Assembly (NCBI GenBank): GCA_035500775.1
Contig: DATJWY010000059.1
Span: forward strand, 1-61,165
Origin: DATJWY01 sp035500775
GTDB lineage: Bacteria; Pseudomonadota; Alphaproteobacteria; Acetobacterales; Acetobacteraceae
DNA length: 61,165 nt
Direction: 5' to 3'
A program made the position numbers and the translations under genes. The notes under the pieces are model-generated. The model had not been told where the DNA came from and did not search any database. It worked only from the letters and a program-made list of their open reading frames with translations. Below are positions 25,297 to 35,072 of the stretch, one piece after another (position 1 is the stretch's first letter; each line of letters begins with the position of its first letter).

Positions 25297-25578
25297 GCCC
25301 GGAGCGCAACATTCTTGTACCGGATCGGAATGGCTATCGTGAAATAGGTCGTGAAATAGATCGAGTCGTACAACAAATCACAAATATCACAGGCCAGTGA
25401 TGCCCCGACTAATTCCTTGCCGCATGGACTTTCGCGTGGGTAATTTCCACCGCGATGAAGAGTCGCGAATATAGGCACTGAATCATTGCCGTAATATTCC
25501 ATATTCGCTGCCGTGCCGTATCGTCGTATCCCGCAGCGGACTGAACATATTTCCCCTATTGGAGTGAGGTGTTTAGTC

Positions 25579-26778
25579 ATGCGGGTGGCGATCGTTTGTG
25601 ACTCGATGTCCGCCTATGGCGGGGCCGAGCGGGTAATCGAGCAGCTGTTTGCTATCTATCCCAGCGCGGATCTGTTCACTGTGCTTGACATCGTTCCGGC
25701 CAATCAAAGGCGCTTCCTGGAAGGTCGGACGATCAATACCTCCTTCCTGCAAAATCTGCCCGGCATTTCGATATACTACCGAAAACTGTTGCATTTCTGG
25801 CCGCTCGCCGTCGAACAACTCGATGTGACGCGGTACGACCTGATCATTTCCAGCCATCACAGCGTCGCGTACGGCGTGCTGACGCGGCCGGGGCAGTTGC
25901 ACGTCTCCTACGTGCATTCGCCGATGCGCTATGCGTGGGACCTGCAGCATCAATACCTGTGCGAGGCTCGGCTCAACTATGGCATCATGGGCCTGATGGC
26001 GCGGCGCACGCTGCACAAGGCGCGCATCTGGGACTACTCGGCGGCGCAGCGGCCGGACGCGCTCGCCACCAATTCGCTGTTCGTCGCCCAGCGGCTGTGG
26101 AAGACCCATCGCCGCCACGCCGAGGTAATCTATCCGCCAGTGAACGTCGACCGCCCACGCCCGCCGCGGCACGGCGGCGGCTACTATCTCTCACTCGGCC
26201 GGCTCGTGCCCTACAAGCGGGTCGATCTGCTCGCCCGCGCCTTTGCGAAAATGCCGGAACGGCAGCTCAAGATCATCGGCGAAGGCCCGGACTTTCGCAA
26301 GATCGCCGCGCTCGCCACGCCGAACGTCGAGGTGCTCGGCTTCCGGTCGGATGCCGCCGCCGCCGAACTTCTGGCTGGCGCCCGCGCCTTCCTCTACGCC
26401 GGGATCGAGGATTTCGGCATTTCCGCGGTCGAGGCGCAGGCAGCCGGCACGCCGGTCATCGCATTCCGCGACGGCGGCCTGACCGAGACCGTGATCGGTC
26501 TGGAAAGCGGCCAGCCGACCGGCCTGTTCTTCGACGAGCAGAGCGAGTCCGCGATCATCGACGCGGTCGAGCGGTTCGAGCGGCATGGTGCCCGCTTCAC
26601 CTCCGGCGCATGCATCGCGAACGCCGCGCGCTTCAACGAGGACCGTTTCCGGGAGCAATTTGCGAAATTCGTCGAGAGAGTGCGGCTGGACTGCTCGGCC
26701 GCCGACCTCGTCGAGCGCCACCTGCATCACCCGCCGCTGGCCGCCCCGCGGGCGCCCGCACCGGTACCCCGGGCCTAG
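25579..26778 (+). CDS. Glycosyltransferase family 4 (exopolysaccharide)
   Basis: A 399-residue GT-B retaining glycosyltransferase. Start ATG 25579 follows GGAGTGAGG; the frame extends upstream without a ribosome site. The N-terminal acceptor side is MRVAIVCDSMSAYGGAERVI. The C-terminal nucleotide-sugar side has LSLGRLVPYKRVDLLARAFA and the E-x7-E motif EDFGISAVEAQAAGTPVIAF. It resembles WbaZ-type mannosyltransferases. It is the first gene of the rightward arm of the polysaccharide locus, followed by the truncated sugar transferase. Confidence 0.88.
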   Translation: MRVAIVCDSMSAYGGAERVIEQLFAIYPSADLFTVLDIVPANQRRFLEGRTINTSFLQNLPGISIYYRKLLHFWPLAVEQLDVTRYDLIISSHHSVAYGVLTRPGQLHVSYVHSPMRYAWDLQHQYLCEARLNYGIMGLMARRTLHKARIWDYSAAQRPDALATNSLFVAQRLWKTHRRHAEVIYPPVNVDRPRPPRHGGGYYLSLGRLVPYKRVDLLARAFAKMPERQLKIIGEGPDFRKIAALATPNVEVLGFRSDAAAAELLAGARAFLYAGIEDFGISAVEAQAAGTPVIAFRDGGLTETVIGLESGQPTGLFFDEQSESAIIDAVERFERHGARFTSGACIANAARFNEDRFREQFAKFVERVRLDCSAADLVERHLHHPPLAAPRAPAPVPRA

Positions 26779-26793
26779 CCCGAGGACACTGAG

Positions 26794-27450
26794 GTGGGCA
26801 TGTCTCACATCACGGACGTATCCGGCCCACGGCGCGACGCCTCGCCGCGGCGGGCGGCCATGACACTCCCCGCTGCAGTTTCGCACGACCCGGCTCAGTC
26901 CCGGCCTCGGCGTCCGCCAGCCGTGCCGCCGCGCGTAGGCGGCATGCTCGGCCTCGTCGCGCTGCTCACGGTGGTGTTCGGCTGGCTGCGCCGCGGCTGC
27001 CGGCTGGAGACGCCGCAGTGTCTCCAGCCGGTTAGCCGCAGGCAGGTCGATCGGATCCTGGTCGCCGAGACGCTGCCGCCGCATCGTCTCGCCGCCCTGC
27101 TCGCCATCGCGTGCGCGATCCGCCTCTACAGCCCCGGGCCGATCCTGTTCCGCCAATGCCGCACGGGCTTCAACCAGCGCGACTTCATGGTGCTGAAATT
27201 CCGGACGATGCACCACGCTGCGGCGGACCACGACATGCGCTGGCAAGCGTGGTGCGGCGAGCCGCGGGTGACGCGGGTCGGCGCCTTTCTGCGCAAGACC
27301 TCGCTCGACGAGTTGCCTCAGATCTTCAACATCCTGGCCGGCAACATGTCGTTCGTCGGGCCGCGGGCGCACGCGCCAGGCACGCGGGCCGGCGCGCTGA
27401 TCCTGGTGTGCACGGCGGTCGCCGTGCTGCGCATGCGCAATGCCTGCTGA
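26794..27450 (+). pseudogene. Priming sugar transferase (WcaJ/ExoY type), truncated and degraded
   Basis: A 218-residue frame with the core of bacterial undecaprenyl-phosphate sugar transferases: SPGPILFRQCRTGFNQRDFM, VLKFRTMHHA, TRVGAFLRKTSLDELPQIFN and ILAGNMSFVGPRAHAPGTRA. The final ~60 residues, with the RxxxPGxTGWAQ motif, are replaced by an unrelated tail. The region before SPGP lacks the usual membrane-anchoring helix. These enzymes start the repeat unit on the lipid carrier, so this copy is probably inactive and priming must come from elsewhere in the genome. It overlaps the next glycosyltransferase by 11 bases. Confidence 0.65.
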
Positions 27451-28597
27451 CGCCGCCGTCCGGGCGCGGCAAGCGACGGTTGCGCAACGCGACGGGGCTG
27501 GCCCGGTCGTGCTGTATGTCTCCTCCGTCGCCGAGTTGAAGGGTGGCGCAGAGACGGTGCTGCTGGAAATGCTGCGCAACCCGGGCGTCCGCCCGGCGCT
27601 GGCGGCGCCCGGCCCCGGCACACTGGAAGAGTTTGCGAGACGCCGCGGCATTCCGGTGCATCGCCTCGAGCTGGGCGCGGTCGGCAGTATCCGCCGGCCG
27701 GTGCGGCCGGGCGACCTCGGGCGTGCCGGACGCGATGCGCTGCGACTCGCGTCGCAGATCGCCGCCATCGCACAGGCGACCGATGCCGCGCTGGTTCACG
27801 CCAACGGGCTGAAGGTGCACGTCACCGGCTGCCTTGCGCGGCTACTGCACGGCACGCCGACCATCGTGCACATGCACGATGTGCCCTATTCGCGCGCCGA
27901 ACGGCTGATCTGGAGCGCGCTGTCGCGCGCCGCGCGGCATACCATCGCGGCGTCCGACATCTGCTTCCCGACCGGGACGAGGCGGGTCAGCGTCGTCATG
28001 CAGGGCGTGGATTCGCCGCCGGCGCCCGTTCCGCGGACGCTCGGTGCGCGGCCTGTGCTCGGCTTCGTGGGCCGCTTCCACCCCTTCAAGGGCGTGCATC
28101 TGCTGCTCGACTGGTTCGAGTCCGTCACCGCAGAATTTCAGGACCTCACGCTGCTGCTGCGCGGTCGGGCGGATGCAGAGGGCGCGCGCTACTGGTCCGA
28201 CCTGCAGCCGCGCGCGCAGCGGCTGGTTGCCGCGGGGCGCTGCCGGATCGAGGGATGGCGTCCGGCCGCCGAGGACCCGCTCGCCGACATCGACGTGTTG
28301 ATCGCGCCCTCGGCGACGCCCGAGGTCGGGCCGCGTATCATCATGGAGGCGATGCTGCGCGGCATCCCGGCGATCGGTTACCCGACCGGCGGCGCGCTGC
28401 GCATGATCCCGCGGCCGGAAGTCGGCGCGCTCGCGGCCAACGCCGACCAGCTGCGCACCGCCCTGCGCCGCCTCCTCGATCCGGCCTGTTACGCGCAGGT
28501 CAGCGCCGCCGCGCTGGCACACGCGGCGGCGGAGTTCGGCATCGGGCGGTTCTGGCAGTCGCTCTCGGACGTGTACCAGTCGGTCCTGGACAAATGA
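27440..28597 (+). CDS. Glycosyltransferase family 4
   Basis: A 385-residue GT-B enzyme. The N-terminal domain starts VVLYVSSVAELKGGAETVLL. The C-terminal domain has LGFVGRFHPFKGVHLLLDWF and a donor-site loop APSATPEVGPRIIMEAMLRG, matching the E-x7-E region though with Glu spacing less typical. The start at 27440 has no strong ribosome site and overlaps the broken sugar transferase. It ends the rightward arm; about 240 bases without a gene follow before the convergent polymerase gene. Confidence 0.85.
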   Translation: MPADAAVRARQATVAQRDGAGPVVLYVSSVAELKGGAETVLLEMLRNPGVRPALAAPGPGTLEEFARRRGIPVHRLELGAVGSIRRPVRPGDLGRAGRDALRLASQIAAIAQATDAALVHANGLKVHVTGCLARLLHGTPTIVHMHDVPYSRAERLIWSALSRAARHTIAASDICFPTGTRRVSVVMQGVDSPPAPVPRTLGARPVLGFVGRFHPFKGVHLLLDWFESVTAEFQDLTLLLRGRADAEGARYWSDLQPRAQRLVAAGRCRIEGWRPAAEDPLADIDVLIAPSATPEVGPRIIMEAMLRGIPAIGYPTGGALRMIPRPEVGALAANADQLRTALRRLLDPACYAQVSAAALAHAAAEFGIGRFWQSLSDVYQSVLDK

Positions 28598-28835
28598 AGC
28601 CTGTCGCCGCGCCGCGCGCCGGGCTGAAGTTGGGCACCTTCGTCATTGGGCGAACGCATCCCCGTTGCCATGGCCCGCAATATCGCCAAGTCTATGTCGA
28701 ATACACCTTTTCTTCCAATCCCCTATCACTGACGCACACATACCGGCAGGGTGGAAATGTCGCTCAGTTCGTGAACAAAGATGAACAGGGTGGGTGAAGT
28801 TCGCCAAGTTTGCCTCGAACAGCGCGTCGTAGGGT

Positions 28836-30374
28836 TCAATCCGGTGTTCCGAAATCCGCGGGCGAGAGAACAGGCGACATCTCCAACGCTTGCTCCCTCG
28901 GCGCGATGCCGTAGGCGGTGGCGAATCCGCCGCACAGCCACAGCACGCAGCCGGCGAAGCCCTGGATGTTGACGAACGCCAGCTCGAAGAAGGTGCAAAA
29001 CGCGGCGACGGCGAACGCGCACGCCGCGCCGGATCGGGTTCGCCGTGCGGCGAGCAGCGCCTGAACGACCACGGCGAACATACCCACGAGATAAATCGTG
29101 CCGGCGACCCAGCCGAGGCTGAGATAGATCGCGACGGGACCGGCATCGACGCTGACCAGATCGGGATCGTTGGCCGCCACCGCGCCGCGCCCCAGCGCGC
29201 CGATCCCCATGCCGAACGGGTGCGCGTCGATCAGCCGCGGCCCGGACCGCCACAGCGCCGCACGCTCGTGGGCGCTGGCGTCGCTCTGCAGTTCGCCGAG
29301 GCTGTCGATCCGGCCCATCAGACGATCCGCGACGATCGGATTGAAACTCAAGGCGATGACGCCGACCACCACGGCCGCGATGACGACCCGCAGCAGACTC
29401 GCGGTCATTCGCCCGCCGCCGATCCACGCCGCCAGCATCACGCTGAGCACGACGCCGACCGTGACCGACCGCACCCAGCTGAACAGCAGCACCAGCGCCG
29501 TTGCCGGCAGCAGGACGATGGTCAGGCGCGTGCGGAAGTAGAGCGCCAGCAGGATCAGCGCGCCCAGCCATTCCGCCAGCACGCCGGTGCTGTTCAAGGT
29601 GCCGAAGACGCGGATTTCCTCCGCCCGGGCCTCCGCCATCTCCATGCTGGAGGCGATGGACCACGCAACGTCCCAGGCGGGCGGGTGGAAGAACTGCCAG
29701 AGGCCGTAGCCCACCACGACGAGGGCGTTGAGCGTGACGAACCAGCGAAAGTCCGCTTCCGCTCCGGCGACGTCGGACGCCTTGTCGATGATATAGAAGT
29801 AGTAGAGCAGCGGCACCAGCCAGTCGGCGGCGGCGACGGCGCCCGGATAGAGATCGCCTTCCACGAAGTTGACGGCGAGGCCATAGACGGCCGGCGCCAG
29901 CAACAGCAGCCCCGTCAGGGTCTCGCGCCGCCGCAACAGGGTCCGGCTCGTCACGATGTCCCGCAGCATGAACATCGCCACGAGGTTCGGTGTCACCAGC
30001 ACGATGTCCGTGGGATCGAACCCGCTGTTGTATTCGATGATCCGCCGGATGAACGGCGTCAGTGTCCAGAACCAGAACGTCAGCGTCAGATAGAGCCACG
30101 GCGACCGGCGCTCGTACCACGCGCCTGCGGCCAGCGCGCCGCCCATGAAGAGGAGCCGTGCCAGACCGGCCGCGCCGAACCAGCCGATCGCGCCGGAGAC
30201 CAGCAGGACAAGCGCGACAACCAGCATCTGCACGAGCGCGCGGCGAAACGGCGGCGCGGCCATGCCGCGCAGCCAGCCGGGCGACAGGCGCAGGGCCGGG
30301 GCGCGCCCGTTCCATGCCGTCTGCGTCAGGGGCCGGATGGCGTCGCCAGAACGCGTCGGGACAATCCGCCTCAT
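28836..30374 (-). CDS. O-antigen ligase/Wzy-like polysaccharide polymerase
   Basis: A 512-residue polytopic membrane protein with roughly 11-12 hydrophobic helices (for example ALVQMLVVALVLLVSGAIGW, LTGLLLLAPAVYGLAVNFV, VVIAAVVVGVIALSF). A periplasmic segment before the last helices reads LMGRIDSLGELQSDASAHER and HPFGMGIGALGRG, as in Wzy_C/O-antigen ligase proteins where Arg and His residues act in polymerisation. Its start overlaps the upstream glycosyltransferase stop (ATGA). It is the last gene of the leftward operon that begins with the Wzc-like kinase and probably polymerises the repeat unit in the periplasm. Confidence 0.82.
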   Translation of the reverse strand: MRRIVPTRSGDAIRPLTQTAWNGRAPALRLSPGWLRGMAAPPFRRALVQMLVVALVLLVSGAIGWFGAAGLARLLFMGGALAAGAWYERRSPWLYLTLTFWFWTLTPFIRRIIEYNSGFDPTDIVLVTPNLVAMFMLRDIVTSRTLLRRRETLTGLLLLAPAVYGLAVNFVEGDLYPGAVAAADWLVPLLYYFYIIDKASDVAGAEADFRWFVTLNALVVVGYGLWQFFHPPAWDVAWSIASSMEMAEARAEEIRVFGTLNSTGVLAEWLGALILLALYFRTRLTIVLLPATALVLLFSWVRSVTVGVVLSVMLAAWIGGGRMTASLLRVVIAAVVVGVIALSFNPIVADRLMGRIDSLGELQSDASAHERAALWRSGPRLIDAHPFGMGIGALGRGAVAANDPDLVSVDAGPVAIYLSLGWVAGTIYLVGMFAVVVQALLAARRTRSGAACAFAVAAFCTFFELAFVNIQGFAGCVLWLCGGFATAYGIAPREQALEMSPVLSPADFGTPD

Positions 30375-31552
30375 CCTCGACAGACTTCGCGATAGACGCT
30401 TGCGACCGCCGCAGCCATGCGGTCAGGGGGGAAACGGCGGGCCGCGTAGGCCGCGCATGCGGCGCGATCCGGCAAGGCCAACGTGCCGGCGAGCACATCG
30501 CCGATGCCGGCCGCGATGTCGGCTGGCGTGCTCGAGCGGAGCACGAGGCCGGGGGACAGGTCGGCGACGACCTCCGGCAGGCCGCCGATCGGTGTGACCA
30601 GGGCCGGAGTACCAGCCGCCAGCGCCTCCGCCGCTACCAGGCCGAAACCTTCCAGATCGACGGACGGCACGACGTGCAGGTCGGCCGCACGGTAGGCGAG
30701 CGGCAGAAGCTCGTCGGGGACGAAGCCAAGGAAGCGCACATGCCCGGTGAGCCCGAGGCGCTCCACCTGCGACCGCAGCGCCTGCTCCTGCGGACCGCGC
30801 CCGGCGATCAGCAGCAGCACCGACGGCTCGCGGCGGACGATCTCGGGCATGGCGGCCAGCAGGTTGTCGAGGCCCATGCGGGCGGCCAGACGCCGCACGG
30901 CGAGCACCAGCGGCCGACCGACGGGCCAGCCGAGACGCGCCCGCGCCTCCGCCGGGGGCGTCGGCACCGCGAAGCGGCCGATATCGACAGAAGCGGGGAT
31001 GATCCTCAGGCGCTCCGGGCTGATCCCGTAGCTGCGCTGCGCCAGATCCGCGAAGGCGCGGGACAGCACAATGACCCGCGCGGCCCGGCGATAGACCAGC
31101 CGTTCCAGCGCCGCCTTCGCCGTGACGGCGGCACGCCTGGCGCCCTCGCGCCGCGATTCCGCCGCCCAGGGGCCGTGGAAATGCACGACCAGCGGCACAT
31201 CGCCCAGCAGGTCGAGGCAGGGTGCGGCATACAGCGCGAAGTGCGAGGCGACGACCGCGACGCGCTGCGCCCGCAGCATGCGCCGCACCGCCCGGCGCGC
31301 GCCGAGCAGGCGGGCGCCGAGCGGCGCCCCGTCCGCGGCGAACGCCTCCACCCGGCCGGCGGTCAGCGCGGCGACGCCGGATGGCGCCGCGACCGCCCCC
31401 CGCACCGCGATGCCAGTCGCTGGAAGCGTGCGCATCAGATCGGCCATCACGCGGGAGGCACCGCCGCCGACTCCGTCGGCGAACCACTCGAGGCCGAGCT
31501 GCACCGCCAGCGGCCCGGTCCGTGCCGCCGCGGCGACGTCGCTCTCAGGCAT
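30371..31552 (-). CDS. Glycosyltransferase family 4
   Basis: A 393-residue GT-B enzyme using ATG 31552, which overlaps the preceding glycosyltransferase stop by eight bases (ATGCCTGA); the frame extends to 31738 but would overlap that gene deeply. Motifs: LEWFADGVGGGASRVMADLM at the N terminus, LVLAVRRLAARMGLDNLLAA, FLGFVPDELLPLAYRAADLH, and VDLEGFGLVAAEALAAGTPA (the E-x7-E donor motif). Part of the tight operon Wzc-Wzx-GT2-GT4-GT4-Wzy. Confidence 0.88.
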   Translation of the reverse strand: MPESDVAAAARTGPLAVQLGLEWFADGVGGGASRVMADLMRTLPATGIAVRGAVAAPSGVAALTAGRVEAFAADGAPLGARLLGARRAVRRMLRAQRVAVVASHFALYAAPCLDLLGDVPLVVHFHGPWAAESRREGARRAAVTAKAALERLVYRRAARVIVLSRAFADLAQRSYGISPERLRIIPASVDIGRFAVPTPPAEARARLGWPVGRPLVLAVRRLAARMGLDNLLAAMPEIVRREPSVLLLIAGRGPQEQALRSQVERLGLTGHVRFLGFVPDELLPLAYRAADLHVVPSVDLEGFGLVAAEALAAGTPALVTPIGGLPEVVADLSPGLVLRSSTPADIAAGIGDVLAGTLALPDRAACAAYAARRFPPDRMAAAVASVYREVCRG

Positions 31553-32693
31553 CGGCGCGGCGCCGGCGTTCCTCCACCGCCTCCCGCAGCAGATCAACGT
31601 AACGGCCGGCCATTGCGCGCCAGGAATGGCGCATGGCCTGCCGCCGCGCGGCCTCCGCCATCGCGTGGCGCCGCGCCGGTTCCACGGCAAGCAGCCGCAG
31701 GGCGGCGGCGAGCGCATGATGGTCGTCGCTGTCCGCAAGGACCGTGCCCGCGTCCGGCGTCACGAGTTCGGCGCCGCCCGCGGTGCTCACGGTCACCACC
31801 GGAAGCCCGCTGGCCATCGCCTCAAGCAGGACGAGCGAGCACGCCTCGTAGCGCGAGGGAAAGACGAAGATGTCGGCCGCGCGCATCAGGGCGGGCATCT
31901 CCCGGCAGAAACCGATGAAATGCACGCGGTCCTGCAGGCTCATCGACCGTGCGACCGCCGGATAGGACGAACCGTCGGTGCGACCGGCCACGGCCAGATG
32001 CAGGTCCGGGACCTCGGACAGCGCGCGCAGGACGGTTTCGAGGTTCTTCCGGGGGGATTTGAGGTCACCCGCGAACAAGGCCAGCGGCACGGCGTCCGGC
32101 AGGCCGAAACGGGCGGGTTCGGCCAGTCCGGGATGGAACTCCTCCGTATCGACACCGTTGATGATGACGTGGATCCGCTCCCCGGGGACGCCGGCGCGGA
32201 GCAATTCCTGCCGCACCTGCGCCGACACGGCGACGATGCGCCGGCTGCGCCTCAGCGCCCTGCGTTCGAGCAGCGCGTTGGCCTGGCTGTAGGCGCGCGC
32301 ATACAACGAGCGCGCGTCACGACGCAGCCGCCAGGGGTGGTAGCGCGATCGCAGCCATGCGGCATGGACGAAGTGAACGGCGTTGATGTCGCTCTGTGCC
32401 CACGTGACGAACCCGTTGGCCAGCACGGCGTCGCAGCGGTCCCGGCTGGCACGCAGCCTTCGTTCGGTCCGCAGCGCAAGAACCTGATCGCGGAGCAGGC
32501 GCGAGGGCAGCCATGGCGGCGGCGGGACGGAGACTGCTTCGACCTGCGGCGACGCCGCGAGGGACGGCGCGATGCGCTCGGCGAACACGGTCACCTCGTG
32601 TCCCTGCCGCACGATCTCGGCAGCCACTTCCAGGTTCACGCGGCCCTGCCCGTCGTTGAAATCGAGCAGCGGCGAGACGATTCCGAATCTCAT
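31545..32693 (-). CDS. Glycosyltransferase family 4
   Basis: A 382-residue GT-B enzyme starting MRFGIVSPLLDFNDGQGRVN at ATG 32693; the longer frame to 32828 overlaps the upstream GT2 gene. The acceptor domain has VNLEVAAEIVRQGHEVTVFA. The donor domain has FAGDLKSPRKNLETVLRALS, FIGFCREMPALMRAADIFVF and RYEACSLVLLEAMASGLPVV with the conserved Glu pair. It begins eight bases after the GT2 stop. Sugar specificity unknown. Confidence 0.88.
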   Translation of the reverse strand: MRFGIVSPLLDFNDGQGRVNLEVAAEIVRQGHEVTVFAERIAPSLAASPQVEAVSVPPPPWLPSRLLRDQVLALRTERRLRASRDRCDAVLANGFVTWAQSDINAVHFVHAAWLRSRYHPWRLRRDARSLYARAYSQANALLERRALRRSRRIVAVSAQVRQELLRAGVPGERIHVIINGVDTEEFHPGLAEPARFGLPDAVPLALFAGDLKSPRKNLETVLRALSEVPDLHLAVAGRTDGSSYPAVARSMSLQDRVHFIGFCREMPALMRAADIFVFPSRYEACSLVLLEAMASGLPVVTVSTAGGAELVTPDAGTVLADSDDHHALAAALRLLAVEPARRHAMAEAARRQAMRHSWRAMAGRYVDLLREAVEERRRRADA

Positions 32694-32701
32694 GCCCTGC
32701 C

Positions 32702-33715
32702 CTACTGCGCGCGCCGCCCGGCAAGCGGCTCGCGCATGGCGGGGCGCTCCGGCCACGCTCGGCGTGCCGCCAGCAGGTCGCGATACGCCGCCATCTTGCC
32801 CTGCTGCGCGACCCAGAACCGCTGCCACGACCCGATGCCAAGCCGCGGCATGTAGCGCACCGCCTGCAGCAATCCCGGAAGCGCCCCGGTGCCGATCAGC
32901 AGCGACCAGACGAAGAAGGCAACGTGCCGCGGTGGCGACAATTCGTCCCAGATCGCGACGACGCCGTTGTAGGCGTAATTGCGGAATCCGTCCCGGTCGG
33001 TTAGGCGCGCAATCGACGCATAGTGCCGCGGCTCGTCCCGCTCGATCGCGTAGTGGTCAACCAGGATTGCCGGGTCGTACACGAGATGCCAACCGCTGCG
33101 CGCCACCGCGAGGGAAAAAGTGCTGTCCTCGTAGGCCTGCGCGCCGAGGCCGCGCAGCCGCTCGTCGAAACGGATCGAACTGGCCACGCTCAGCCGATAA
33201 CTCATGTTGGCGCCTTTGAGGAAGTCCACGCGGCGCGCGTTCCCGTAGCCGAGATGGTGGTTGCCGATCATGCGCCCGAACCATTGCAGGCGGCCGACCG
33301 GGGCGCGTCGCCGGTCGTCGAAGTGCCGTCCGTCGAAGCATCTGTCCCGGCCACCGACGCCCCCCACGGCCGCGTCGGCCGTGAAGTGGACAAGGATGCG
33401 CTCCGTCCAGTCGGGAAGCGGCGCGGTGTCATCGTCCGTCATCGCCACGATATCGGCATGGCACGCGGCAAGCCCGGCATTGCGGGCAGCGACCAAGCCG
33501 GGCCGCATGACCCTCACGAGATGCACCGTCAGCCGGCCGGCCGGCCGGGTCCGGAGCCATTCGGCGGACGAGGTATCGCTATCACGGACGACGACGATGA
33601 CCTCGTCCGGCAGGCGCCGCTGCTGCTCCAGCGCTGCGAGGCAACGCGCTAGACCGTCGATCCGCTGCCACGTACAGATCAGCACGGCGATGGTCTGCGT
33701 GCTCGTCTGAGACAT
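32702..33715 (-). CDS. Glycosyltransferase family 2
   Basis: A 337-residue GT-A inverting enzyme started at ATG 33715 (GTGGAGAG upstream); the frame extends to 33937 into the flippase gene. Motifs: IAVLICTWQRIDGLARCLAA, the DXD-containing VAMTDDDTAPLPDWTERILV, and the catalytic-base region RLRGLGAQAYEDSTFSLAVA (ED). A single hydrophobic helix, HVAFFVWSLLIGTGALPGLL, lies near the C terminus. It follows the flippase gene by 25 bases. Confidence 0.88.
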   Translation of the reverse strand: MSQTSTQTIAVLICTWQRIDGLARCLAALEQQRRLPDEVIVVVRDSDTSSAEWLRTRPAGRLTVHLVRVMRPGLVAARNAGLAACHADIVAMTDDDTAPLPDWTERILVHFTADAAVGGVGGRDRCFDGRHFDDRRRAPVGRLQWFGRMIGNHHLGYGNARRVDFLKGANMSYRLSVASSIRFDERLRGLGAQAYEDSTFSLAVARSGWHLVYDPAILVDHYAIERDEPRHYASIARLTDRDGFRNYAYNGVVAIWDELSPPRHVAFFVWSLLIGTGALPGLLQAVRYMPRLGIGSWQRFWVAQQGKMAAYRDLLAARRAWPERPAMREPLAGRRAQ

Positions 33716-33740
33716 GCTTCTCTCCACTTTCTCTCCTCGG

Positions 33741-35066
33741 TCAGCGGCCCACGATCGCGGCAAGATCAGCGGGACCTGGCAGCAGCCGCGGCATCTTCGC
33801 GCGCAGGATGAACGGCAGGCACGCGACCGCCCCGAGCAGCCGCAGCGACGAAGCGAACAGTACGCAGCACGCGGCACCGACCGTGCCGAAATGCGGTACG
33901 ACGACCAGCATGGCGGCAAGCGACGCCGATACGCCAATCCCCTCGATCACCGAGACGACGCCGGGCCGTCCGGTCCCGCTGAACGCCTGGTAGAGGATGC
34001 GTGCCGCGTTGGAGACGATGGTCTCGAACAGCAGGATGCGGAACGGGTGCACGGCGCCAGCGAAGCGCGAACCGTAGAGAACCTGCAGCACCAGCGGACC
34101 GACCGCCGCCAGCACCACTGCCGCCGCCACGTTGAATAGCACCGCGATGCGCATGGTGCGCGCCACCGACTCGATCACCTCCGCATCCGCGCGGGCCGCG
34201 ATGGACGGGAACAGCACGCTGGTGATCGCGCCCTGCAGTATCGACAGCACGCGCGACAGGCTCTGCGCGACGACATAGAGCCCGACCGCCGCCTGGGGCA
34301 GCATCGCCACGATGACGAGCTGGTCGAGATTGGCGGACACGGTGCCGAGCAGATCGATCCCGTAGAAGCGCAGGCCGTAGTGCAGCAGGCGCTGTCTGAT
34401 CGGCCGCTCCAGCGTTGCCACGGGCGGCACCAGCGCGAACGCACGTCGTGCGAGATACGCCAGCGCCGGCAGGCTGGGCAGAAGGTAGGCGAGCGCCGCC
34501 GCGGTGGGCGTCACCTCCCCGGTGCGCCAGAGCAGCGCAAGTATGGCGAGCGTGCTGAGACCCTGCAGGTAGATCGTTCGGTTGGACAGATCGAACCGTG
34601 CATGCACTTCGAGGATCGCGATCAGCAACACGCCGAGGACGGTGAACGGGGTGATCAAGAGCAGTAGCCGCGCATTCTGTACCGTCGATGGGCCGAACCG
34701 GTGCAGCCACTCCGGGAGCAGCGCCCACCCGACCGCAGTCGCCGTCAGCCCCGCCAGCCCTGCGAGCAGCAAGGCGCAGCCGAAATACCGGCGCCTGCGA
34801 TCCGGGTCCGCCTTGATGTTGTAAATCAGCGATGCGTGCAGGCCGAGCGTCGCGATCGCCGCAAGGAACTGCGGCGCGCTGATCAGCGCCGCCTGTTCCC
34901 CGCGCCCGTCTGGCCCCAGCACGGCGGCGCTGAGCAGGCCAGTGCAGACATTGGCCGCGAGGGCCAGCGTCCGCAGGCCCATGACGTGCGCCATCGTCGC
35001 TGCGCGGGACCCGTTGCCGAGGCGACGGTGGATGGCCGCGATCAGCCGTACCGGCAACGTCACCAT
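33741..35066 (-). CDS. Oligosaccharide flippase, Wzx type (MOP superfamily)
   Basis: A 441-residue membrane protein with about 12 helices, from LRTLALAANVCTGLLSAAVL and FGCALLLAGLAGLTATAVGW to AACCVLFASSLRLLGAVACL. Its size and the repeated pattern fit Wzx/RfbX-type translocases, which move lipid-linked repeat units across the inner membrane. It follows the Wzc-like gene by six bases. With the Wzy-like polymerase in the same operon it indicates a Wzx/Wzy-dependent polysaccharide. Confidence 0.87.
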   Translation of the reverse strand: MVTLPVRLIAAIHRRLGNGSRAATMAHVMGLRTLALAANVCTGLLSAAVLGPDGRGEQAALISAPQFLAAIATLGLHASLIYNIKADPDRRRRYFGCALLLAGLAGLTATAVGWALLPEWLHRFGPSTVQNARLLLLITPFTVLGVLLIAILEVHARFDLSNRTIYLQGLSTLAILALLWRTGEVTPTAAALAYLLPSLPALAYLARRAFALVPPVATLERPIRQRLLHYGLRFYGIDLLGTVSANLDQLVIVAMLPQAAVGLYVVAQSLSRVLSILQGAITSVLFPSIAARADAEVIESVARTMRIAVLFNVAAAVVLAAVGPLVLQVLYGSRFAGAVHPFRILLFETIVSNAARILYQAFSGTGRPGVVSVIEGIGVSASLAAMLVVVPHFGTVGAACCVLFASSLRLLGAVACLPFILRAKMPRLLPGPADLAAIVGR

Positions 35067-35072
35067 CCCGCC

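Noticed and set aside
26191..27768. 525-codon minus-strand open frame
   Set aside because: Antisense to glycosyltransferase and sugar-transferase sequence; composition is that of a shadow frame.
28890..30395. 501-codon plus-strand open frame
   Set aside because: Antisense to the Wzy-like polymerase, extremely rich in Asp/Arg/His/Gln with no hydrophobic core.
31122..32855. 577-codon open frame on the plus strand
   Set aside because: Antisense to two clear GT4 glycosyltransferases; no domain motifs.
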